From Bacillota bacterium (lineage in GTDB: Bacteria > Bacillota > Clostridia > Acetivibrionales > JAEXSP01), in NCBI GenBank assembly GCA_023453795.1, contig JAEXSP010000040.1, forward strand, positions 1 through 64,000: a stretch of DNA of 64,000 nucleotides, given 5' to 3'. The notes below the pieces were generated by a model that was given only the letters and a program-made list of their open reading frames with translations, was not told the DNA's origin and made no database searches. The position numbers and the translations under genes are program-made. Shown here piece by piece: positions 34,857-41,547 of this stretch (its first letter is position 1; each line of letters begins with the position of its first letter).

Positions 34857-35421
34857 CGGTAATCCCCTCCTGTTCCAATAGCGGGCGCAGGGCTTTCTTG
34901 CCCCGCTCCAGCAAATGATCAATTTGTTTTGTGGTTTTTCCCATGACCTGCGCAGCCTGTGCATAGCTCATATTCTCGAAATACAGCAGATACAGTGCCT
35001 CGCGGTAATCAGGATTAAGCTGCTCCATGCACTGGCGCAGGATGCGGCTTTGTTCTTCGGTTTGCAAAACCGCTTCCACCAGCAGTGCGCTTTCCGGCTC
35101 GTCCTCTAACGCTTCAAGGCTAAAGCAGCAGTGGCGGCGGCGTTTGTCCGCGTGGCGCAGAGCAAGATTTCGGGCGGTTTTATACAGATACGCCTTAAAT
35201 CCGTTTTCAATCAGCCGGGGCTTCGCGCTGACCATGCGGGAAAAGGCTTCGAGCATCAAATCCTCGGCCTCGTGAATATCGTGTATGTAACCGTTAATGT
35301 AGAGCGTCAAAGCGTTGCCGTGCCGCTCCATGAGAATGCGCAGCGCATTCCCGTCACCGCCGAGATAGGCGGCATAGAGTGCTTCATTTGTCGCTTCTGT
35401 TGCCGCCACCTCCTTGTTCAT
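34840..35421 (-). CDS. ECF-like RNA polymerase sigma factor
   Basis: 193 residues. Region 2 (LTLYINGYIHDIHEAEDLMLEAFSRM, shortened here to its core DIHEAEDLMLEAF) and region 4 (LNPDYREALYLLYFENMSYAQ, with the helix-turn-helix YAQAAQVMGKTTKQIDHLLER) are clear. It has the two-domain layout of ECF sigma factors. The start overlaps the preceding HTH gene by four bases. It likely directs RNA polymerase to island promoters. Confidence 0.87.
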   Translation of the reverse strand: MNKEVAATEATNEALYAAYLGGDGNALRILMERHGNALTLYINGYIHDIHEAEDLMLEAFSRMVSAKPRLIENGFKAYLYKTARNLALRHADKRRRHCCFSLEALEDEPESALLVEAVLQTEEQSRILRQCMEQLNPDYREALYLLYFENMSYAQAAQVMGKTTKQIDHLLERGKKALRPLLEQEGITDAQYR

Positions 35422-35585
35422 TTCAATTTGCGTGGATCAGAGGGCTTTTCGGCACATTTCGGGATAGCCCATGATACGCCAAACTTCTTGGCTCCATCGA
35501 TGCGTCCTGAGATGCAATACTGCTGCACCAGACGCTCCGATACGTTCCATTTTTTCGCCGCTTCCCGTGCCGTAATATATTCCAT
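35418..35585 (-). CDS. Small HTH DNA-binding protein (excisionase/MerR-like)
   Basis: 55 residues from ATG 35585, set by CGGAGGGCGGCT. Nearly all of it is one winged-helix/HTH unit (MEYITAREAAKKWNVSERLV, then a basic wing). Such proteins occur as excisionases or small regulators. First gene of the island operon, immediately behind a promoter whose spacer is a 16-bp palindrome, so autoregulation is the simplest reading. Confidence 0.8.
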   Translation of the reverse strand: MEYITAREAAKKWNVSERLVQQYCISGRIDGAKKFGVSWAIPKCAEKPSDPRKLK

Positions 35586-35615
35586 AGCCGCCCTCCGAAA
35601 AACTTTTATACCGCA

Positions 35616-35645
35616 ATTATATGCGGAGCTCCGCATAGTTGTCAA
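35616..35645 (-). promoter_or_regulatory. Island promoter with palindromic operator
   Basis: Minus strand: TTGACA (35640-35645), 18-bp spacer, TATAAT (35616-35621). ATGCGGAGCTCCGCAT (35621-35636), a perfect 16-bp palindrome, fills the spacer. A protein bound there would exclude RNA polymerase. Confidence 0.85.
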
Positions 35646-35734
35646 GAGCGATTGCTGGACGATTAATGAATCGCAGTTACTTTCCGGAGTTACACTAAAA
35701 GAAAATACACAACTGCATTTGAAAGGAGTCAGCT

Positions 35735-35944
35735 ATGCAGTACGATGAGATATTAGAAATGATTATCACAGAATTGACAGAGCGAGGTTATAAGCAGCAG
35801 CGCAGCGAGAACCCAGAGGTCAACGAGTTGGCACTTCGGAGGATTGAACTCAGTCAGCAGGTACAGGAACGTGTTTTACCACTTAGCCAGGAGGCACAGG
35901 ATGCCTTAGAGGAATACCACACCACGTCAAGCAGTACAAGCTGA
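35735..35944 (+). pseudogene. DUF6809-like gene, 3'-truncated at the island edge
   Basis: RBS AAAGGAGTCAGCT and start are intact. Residues 1-63 (MQYDEILEMIITELTERGY...) look like the small DUF6809-type proteins found with clostridial mobile elements. From about codon 64 (35924) the frame continues into antisense of the response regulator fragment and stops, so the original C-terminus is lost. Confidence 0.6.
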
Positions 35945-36081
35945 GGGTCAAAAGCAATGAATTGCTCAATAATGTTTTTAAAGTTTTCTACGTAGATAAC
36001 GTCATAGTTCCAATTGCACAGATGTTCTTTTACAGCGGCCGCAATTGTAGTATCGTCTTCGACGATCATGATTTTATACAT
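35923..36081 (-). pseudogene. BceR-like response regulator, first 53 codons only
   Basis: MYKIMIVEDDTTIAAAVKEH and FDPQLVLLDV are the start of a receiver domain with the acidic pocket and the phosphoacceptor aspartate. GGAGAAG precedes the ATG. After LLDV the sequence changes abruptly to island DNA. With the kinase/permease fragment at 26585-26902 this marks the locus into which the island went. Confidence 0.8.
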
Positions 36082-36300
36082 AAATTCTTCTCCGGTTAGT
36101 TTAACAAGTAGTTATACTAATGATATAATTAATTTCTTAAAAAAACAATAAATGCAGGCGGTAGTATCAACAGGAATGTTCTATTGTGAAAAAAGCTTGA
36201 TGCAAAAGGGTATGAATATGAAATATTTTTTTAATAAACTTGTCACAGTTGATAATTTTATTTGTCTAAATATATGAATACAAAAAAATGAGGTGAAATT

Positions 36301-37140
36301 ATGTCAAGCTATGCAGTTGGTCTGGTAGAAAAAGCGGTTAGCGGAGACAAGCATGCCCTTGAGGAGCTAATCATAAGCGTTAAGGATAAGATTTACAACC
36401 TTTCACTGAGAATGCTTTGGAATCCAAGTGATGCTGAGGATGTAACACAGGAAATCTTAATTAAGGTTATTACGAATTTATCCAAGTTCCGTCACGAAAG
36501 CAAGTTTTCAACTTGGGTATACAGTATCGCAACAAATCACTTAATTAATCTCAAAAAAAGAGGCCTTGAAAATCAGGAATTGTCATTTGAGATATTTGAG
36601 AAAGGAATAGAAGAAGGGTTTAATACAAGAGAACCGGTATTTGTTTCTGAAGTAGACAGAAATATTCTTGCAGAAGAATTAAAGGTCTCATGTACTCATG
36701 CCATGCTGCTTTGTCTAGATCGGGAACACCGAATGATATATATATTGAGTTCGATGTTCGGAATAAACAGCAAAGAGGGAGCTTCTATTATGAATATCAC
36801 ACCGGAAGCATATAGGAAGCGGTTATCGAGAACACGGGAAAAAATGAAGAGCTTTATGAAGAAAAATTGCGGGCTGGTCAACCAGAATAAAACATGCAAT
36901 TGCCATAAACGGGTAGAGGTTGCGATTGAAAACAGGAGAATTAATCCGGAACATTTAATTTTTGTTAACAAGCAGTTGGCTGAAAATGACCTTGTAGGGG
37001 TATGTAAGGAAGAAATGGAAGATATAGACAAGGTGTCTGCCGTATTCACCAGCAACCCTTATTACATGACGCCTGACAGTCTGCTTCAGGGTATAAAACA
37101 AATGATCTATTCAGGCAAATACAAAATACTTGAAGCTTAG
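36301..37140 (+). CDS. ECF-like sigma factor with C-terminal extension
   Basis: 279 residues. Sigma region 2 (LWNPSDAEDVTQEILIKVITNL; core DAEDVTQEILIKV, then FSTWVYSIATNHLIN) and region 4 (ITPEAYRKRLSRTREKMKSF) are followed by about 80 extra residues starting CNCHKRVEVAIENRRINPEH. That two-cysteine, one-histidine start could bind a metal. ECF subgroups with such extensions often lack a classic anti-sigma factor and are controlled by the extension itself. Followed after 11 bp by a small membrane protein. Confidence 0.82.
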   Translation: MSSYAVGLVEKAVSGDKHALEELIISVKDKIYNLSLRMLWNPSDAEDVTQEILIKVITNLSKFRHESKFSTWVYSIATNHLINLKKRGLENQELSFEIFEKGIEEGFNTREPVFVSEVDRNILAEELKVSCTHAMLLCLDREHRMIYILSSMFGINSKEGASIMNITPEAYRKRLSRTREKMKSFMKKNCGLVNQNKTCNCHKRVEVAIENRRINPEHLIFVNKQLAENDLVGVCKEEMEDIDKVSAVFTSNPYYMTPDSLLQGIKQMIYSGKYKILEA

Positions 37141-37151
37141 GGAGGCTTATT

Positions 37152-37469
37152 ATGGGAAAGATTTATTTTACTTTAATTGCAGGAGTGTTGGCGGGGACTG
37201 TTGATATAGTACCGATGATTTTTCAGAAACTTGATAAATATTCGATTATCTCGGCTTTTATACAATGGATGGTTGCTGCTTTTGTAATAACACATATTCA
37301 GTTTGGTATAGACGGATGGCTTAAAGGACTTATCGTTGCAGTACTAATGGCTCTGCCGATTATTGTTTTGGTAATGAAGACGGACGTTAAATCGGCGGTA
37401 CCTATTCTGGCTATGAGTATTGTACTCGGAAGCCTTGTTGGATTTATCGGGGATAAAGTTATTATATAA
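37152..37469 (+). CDS. Small membrane protein co-transcribed with the sigma factor
   Basis: 105 residues, three to four membrane helices (LIAGVLAGTVDIVPMIF; FIQWMVAAFVITHI; LIVAVLMALPIIVLVM; AMSIVLGSLVGFIG). Family not recognised. It might sense or hold the upstream sigma factor. Confidence 0.7.
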   Translation: MGKIYFTLIAGVLAGTVDIVPMIFQKLDKYSIISAFIQWMVAAFVITHIQFGIDGWLKGLIVAVLMALPIIVLVMKTDVKSAVPILAMSIVLGSLVGFIGDKVII

Positions 37470-37494
37470 CTTTAGTTAAAGAATAACAGTTGTT

Positions 37495-37552
37495 ATAAAG
37501 GCGTTAGAATAATGTAAGTGAGTTTTCAAAAACATTATTTTAGCGCCTTTAT
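37495..37552 (+). terminator. Long terminator after the sigma factor operon
   Basis: ATAAAGGCG-TTAGAATAATGT pairs with ACATTATTTTA-GCGCCTTTAT, about 20 bp, with a T-rich loop. Confidence 0.75.
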
Positions 37553-37565
37553 TGTCGGAACGCGG

Positions 37566-37608
37566 TTGACAAATAAATGTACTAAGTATAAAATATGACT
37601 AGGGTCAT
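37566..37608 (+). promoter_or_regulatory. Promoter and operator of the TetR gene
   Basis: TTGACA (37566-37571), 17 bp, TAAAAT (37589-37594), then ATGAC-TAGG-GTCAT (37595-37608), a perfect inverted repeat at the transcription start. A good site for autorepression by the TetR protein. Confidence 0.75.
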
Positions 37609-37628
37609 TAGGCGAACAGGTAAAGGAA

Positions 37629-38219
37629 GTGATCACAATTTCAATATATAAGAAACAGCGTGAACAAATTAAGAACACAATTATTCATACAGCGATCGAC
37701 CTTTTCAGAGAGAAAGGGTATGAAAATGTATCAATAGATGAAATCACTAAGAGGGTAGAGATCGCGAAAGGCACATTCTACAATTATTTTAAGTCAAAAG
37801 GTGACCTACTGATGCATTGGTCTGCAGAACGTTTCTCAAAGGTTGACATTCAGGGAGCAATTAATAAAGAAAAGATAGTGGAAGAGAATCTGCGTTACTT
37901 ATTGATGTGCTATTCGAAAGCGATAGCGGACGACCATTCATTATTTGTCAGCTTCATTAAAGAATTGGGTGCCAGAAAGCAGGCAAAGACGGAAGTTGAC
38001 GAGGATTTTGATTTCACCGGGCTGCTGAAAGCTGTAATATCCAATTCTTGTGATGGTGCACGTATTCTTTCAGATAAATTTGAACTTAAAGTGCAGGTGC
38101 TCGACAGTGCTGTCTATAGTGCAATGGTTAGCTGGGCCTGCAGTGAAAAAGATGTAAACGGTTTAGGGGAGCATCTTTCGGAAGTGGCAAGGATATGTTT
38201 GTATGGAATGCTTAATTAG
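37629..38219 (+). CDS. TetR-family transcriptional regulator
   Basis: 196 residues from GTG 37629. The N-terminal HTH (AIDLFREKGYENVSIDEITKRVEIAKGTFYNYF, of which GTFYNYFKSKGDLL is diagnostic) is typical of TetR. The ligand-binding C-terminal half is unique. It probably represses itself and the following membrane protein. Confidence 0.88.
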   Translation: MITISIYKKQREQIKNTIIHTAIDLFREKGYENVSIDEITKRVEIAKGTFYNYFKSKGDLLMHWSAERFSKVDIQGAINKEKIVEENLRYLLMCYSKAIADDHSLFVSFIKELGARKQAKTEVDEDFDFTGLLKAVISNSCDGARILSDKFELKVQVLDSAVYSAMVSWACSEKDVNGLGEHLSEVARICLYGMLN

Positions 38220-38246
38220 CCTTTAATTGCAAATAGGGGGGAAAAG

Positions 38247-38642
38247 ATGAAAAAAGCTTCGTGTATTTATGGAATTTTTGTCGGTGTTTGCATGATCGGG
38301 ATGTGGAGTATGCTGCTGGCAACCGGACAGGCTGTAGAACTGAAAACTGAGCCTTATAGTATGGCGGCACACCTCACTGTTGAATTTTTAACTGCTGTTC
38401 TTTTAATTATTGGGGGCACAGCTGTATTGCTTAAAAAGGTATGGGGCAAAATACTTCATTATGTGTCGTTGGGAGCCTTGTCATATGCAGTGATTATGGC
38501 GGGCGGGTATTATATGCAGGAAGGAAATAGCCCCATGGCTGTAATGTTCGGATGCTTATTTGCTGCCACATTATTTTTTATAGCGGCAGCTGTTGGGGGA
38601 TCTAAAAATACTGAAATGGTTTATACGGCAAAGAAAATTTAA
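38247..38642 (+). CDS. Four-helix membrane protein downstream of TetR
   Basis: 131 residues, four hydrophobic helices (IYGIFVGVCMIGMWSMLLA; FLTAVLLIIGGTAVLL; VSLGALSYAVIMAGGYYM; FAATLFFIAAAVGG). RBS AGGGGGG. Likely regulated by TetR; function unknown. Its end overlaps the convergent kinase gene by four bases. Confidence 0.72.
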   Translation: MKKASCIYGIFVGVCMIGMWSMLLATGQAVELKTEPYSMAAHLTVEFLTAVLLIIGGTAVLLKKVWGKILHYVSLGALSYAVIMAGGYYMQEGNSPMAVMFGCLFAATLFFIAAAVGGSKNTEMVYTAKKI

Positions 38643-40024
38643 ATGGGCAGGGCAAAGCAAAATATTGTACCGTCAGCAGAAGATTCAACACAATTGATAA
38701 AACCGCCATGGGCTTCAATGATATATTTTGAAATAGAGAGGCCGAGACCTGAGCCGGGAATGTTTTGATTTCGGTTTTTTTCACCTCTGTAGAATTTATT
38801 GAAAATGTTGGGGATATCCGCTGAAGATATTCCGATACCGGTATCTTTGACAAACACATAGATGTAGTTTGTATCTGTTTCAAAGTATATGGAAATAGGG
38901 GAGTTCTCTTTAGAATACTTTATACTGTTGGAAACAAGGTTATACATTACCTGAGTGAGTCTTTTCCTGTCACCGTTAATCAGCAGGTTGGGGATATCTG
39001 CGGGAGCAATGAACGGAAGCCCTTTGCTTTCTACTTCTATAGAAAGATCCTCTATGATATCCTTGAAAAAGTCGCCGCAGTAGAATTCAGTCAGCGTAAT
39101 GTCCATTTTATTGAGCTCTGCCTTTGAATGCTCTAATATATCATCAAGGAGCTTTGTCAACATTTTGACTCTGATAAGTATATTGGAGCAGTAGTTGTCT
39201 ATACCGTCCTTATCCTTGACTATACCGTCTTTGATGCCTGACACATATCCATTGATTGCTGTCAAAGGAGTTTTGATATCATGGGACAAACACGCCAGAA
39301 GTTCCTTCTCATTGGTCTTGGCTGATATACCTGTTTCTTTTGCATACTTGAGTTCGTCCCTCATTGCTTCGAAATCATGGCAGAAGGTTCCCATCTCGGT
39401 ATCATAATCATATTGTATCGGGTAGGTGTAATCTCCCTTTAAAATTCTGCGGGTGCTTTCATGAAGCTTGGCAAGCGGCAGGAAAATATCTCTGTTTAAA
39501 AGAATGTAGACGGAAAAAGTCAATATCGCAATGATTAGCAGTGCAATGATAATGGGTGTAAGGTGTAGTGCTGTCAATAAACCAGGTGAAGAGGGCAGGA
39601 AATCTTCCTTGGGAATGAGAAAAACGGCTGAACCAGCCTGAGAATGATTTAAAATGAGAGAAACAGAATATTTTATAAGTCCGGGCTGCTCTTTAGAAGC
39701 TTTGGTATCATAACTCAAAAAATCATTTAAATCAACAACCATGCCTCTTTTAAATTTTGATATAGTTGAGGCCAAAACCCTACCTTTTAAATCTATAACA
39801 GCAAAGGGATACTGTGATTTTACCTGGGTAAAGTCATTACCTGCCAATGCTTCTTCCATATCAAGCTTGATCGGGTTTGTCAGAAGTCTGCCGTTATTTA
39901 CGGTAGGATAGAAAGTATTCTTGTCGTAAACCAGAGTATAAGAATATACCGAAATAAACACAGCCAATAACAGAATAGATAAAACAAAAAGCTTTAACTT
40001 AAGGGCTGCACTTTTTCTATTCAT
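38639..40024 (-). CDS. Sensor histidine kinase of the ABC-linked two-component system
   Basis: 461 residues: membrane helix near 11-31, an extracytoplasmic domain of about 130 residues, second helix near 166-188, HAMP, phosphoacceptor CLSHDIKTPLTAINGY, N box NLVSNSIKYS, then DTGIGI and GSGLGLSIS. The extracellular domain differs from BceS kinases, which lack one. It overlaps the regulator gene by eight bases. Confidence 0.92.
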   Translation of the reverse strand: MNRKSAALKLKLFVLSILLLAVFISVYSYTLVYDKNTFYPTVNNGRLLTNPIKLDMEEALAGNDFTQVKSQYPFAVIDLKGRVLASTISKFKRGMVVDLNDFLSYDTKASKEQPGLIKYSVSLILNHSQAGSAVFLIPKEDFLPSSPGLLTALHLTPIIIALLIIAILTFSVYILLNRDIFLPLAKLHESTRRILKGDYTYPIQYDYDTEMGTFCHDFEAMRDELKYAKETGISAKTNEKELLACLSHDIKTPLTAINGYVSGIKDGIVKDKDGIDNYCSNILIRVKMLTKLLDDILEHSKAELNKMDITLTEFYCGDFFKDIIEDLSIEVESKGLPFIAPADIPNLLINGDRKRLTQVMYNLVSNSIKYSKENSPISIYFETDTNYIYVFVKDTGIGISSADIPNIFNKFYRGEKNRNQNIPGSGLGLSISKYIIEAHGGFINCVESSADGTIFCFALPI

Positions 40025-40718
40025 CCGGAACCTCTTCCCATTTGTAGCCGACGCCCCAAACTGTTTTAATGAAACTTATTTTTTGTTCTGCAAACTTTTC
40101 ACGTATCCTTTTAATATAGACGGCAATGGTATTCAAATCCCCGAAGCCGCTAACACCCCAGACATTATCATAGAGCTGTTCCTTGGAGAAAACCTGGGAC
40201 GGGTACTGCGAAAGAAAGTCAATGATTTCAAATTCCCTTGAGGTAAAGCGGATCTCCTTGTCCTTGTAAGTCACTTTATAGCTTTTGCTATCTATCATCA
40301 GCTGCCCGAACTGCCTCTTGTCGTAGTCAGTATTTATAGGGCTGGCAAAGGTTTTGTATCTCCGAAGGTGGGCCTTGATTCTGGCTATGACTTCTGTAGG
40401 AGAAAAGGGCTTTGTGATATAATCATCGGCACCTACGCCGAGAGAAAGAACTTTGTCGATATCACCGCTTTTAGCAGAGAGCATTATGATCGGCACATGA
40501 GAGGAACTTCTGATGATCCTGCAGATTTCGATGCCGTCGACCTCGGGAAGCATTATATCTAAAACTATGATATCCGGCACAAAGGATTGAAAAGTATTGA
40601 GTGCCATTCCTCCATTGCCGCAGTAGTTCACTACAAAGCCTTCATTGATCAAATAATCCTTCAGGATATTTCTTATGTCTTCGTCATCTTCTATGATGAG
40701 GATTTTTTCGTTTGCCAT
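40017..40718 (-). CDS. OmpR/PhoB-family response regulator
   Basis: 233 residues. Receiver domain with IEDDEDIR, phosphoacceptor in VLDIMLPEVDG and the KPF lysine; C-terminal winged helix (FTSREFEIIDFLSQYPSQVF; VWGVGYKW). It most likely controls the upstream ABC genes; a direct repeat at 43959-43974 is the candidate site. Confidence 0.94.
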   Translation of the reverse strand: MANEKILIIEDDEDIRNILKDYLINEGFVVNYCGNGGMALNTFQSFVPDIIVLDIMLPEVDGIEICRIIRSSSHVPIIMLSAKSGDIDKVLSLGVGADDYITKPFSPTEVIARIKAHLRRYKTFASPINTDYDKRQFGQLMIDSKSYKVTYKDKEIRFTSREFEIIDFLSQYPSQVFSKEQLYDNVWGVSGFGDLNTIAVYIKRIREKFAEQKISFIKTVWGVGYKWEEVPDE

Positions 40719-40778
40719 AATTACCTCCTGAAGCTTGCCTTATAATTATTTTATCATAGATAGAGGAGAAAGGGTATG

Positions 40779-41537
40779 TTACCACCCCTTCTCCTTTAAA
40801 AATTCGAATATAACTGTTTCCCTATTCTTGTAGTCTGACTTTGAAAATTTATCGAGAGCCAGTTCACCATCTATTCTTCCGTCCTTCAAATAAATTAATC
40901 TGGAAGCGCGGGCGGCGGCTTTTAAGTCATGAGTAACCATGACGATGGTTTGCCCGCTGCGGTTCAAATCCGACAGTATATCCAGAACTTCTTCTCCGGC
41001 TGTTGAGTTCAGAGCCCCTGTGGGTTCGTCACCAAACAATATTCTGGGTGATGTGATTACAGCTCTTGCCACGGCCACTCTTTGCTGCATTCCGCCTGAA
41101 ACCTCCGAAGGGTATTTGTCTTTTGCTTCCGTCAAGCCAAAAGCTTCGAGCAGCTGCAGGGCCTTCTTGTTAACTTCCTTTTTGTTTTTATTCACACCGT
41201 AACCGCAGTAGGTGATATTTTCAAAAATCGTTATGTCCGGCAGAAGATTAATACCCTGAAAAACAAAGGAAATGTCCCTTTTTCGTATGGAAGCGAGCTG
41301 GCCCTCTTTCATTGAAGTAATGTCATTTCCCAAAAGGGTTACGCTGCCGCTTGTTGCAGTGTCCATGCCGCTTAGGGTGTATAGAAGAGTTGTTTTTCCT
41401 GAGCCAGAGCTTCCCATGATAACGGTAAAATCACCTTCATAGATATCCAGATTCAGATTTTTAATCACATTTAAGGCAGTTTTTCCAGTGATAAAGGATT
41501 TGCAAAGGTTATTAGCTTTTATTATGGTGTTACTCAT
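40779..41537 (-). CDS. ABC transporter ATPase (MacB/LolD type)
   Basis: 252 residues from ATG 41537 (AGGAGTGATTTT). Walker A GSSGSGKTT, signature VSGGMQQRVAVARAV, Walker B ILFGDEPTGAL. These pair with FtsX-type permeases in mechanotransmission systems. It starts 11 bp after the permease stop. Confidence 0.95.
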   Translation of the reverse strand: MSNTIIKANNLCKSFITGKTALNVIKNLNLDIYEGDFTVIMGSSGSGKTTLLYTLSGMDTATSGSVTLLGNDITSMKEGQLASIRKRDISFVFQGINLLPDITIFENITYCGYGVNKNKKEVNKKALQLLEAFGLTEAKDKYPSEVSGGMQQRVAVARAVITSPRILFGDEPTGALNSTAGEEVLDILSDLNRSGQTIVMVTHDLKAAARASRLIYLKDGRIDGELALDKFSKSDYKNRETVIFEFLKEKGW

Positions 41538-41547
41538 AAAATCACTC

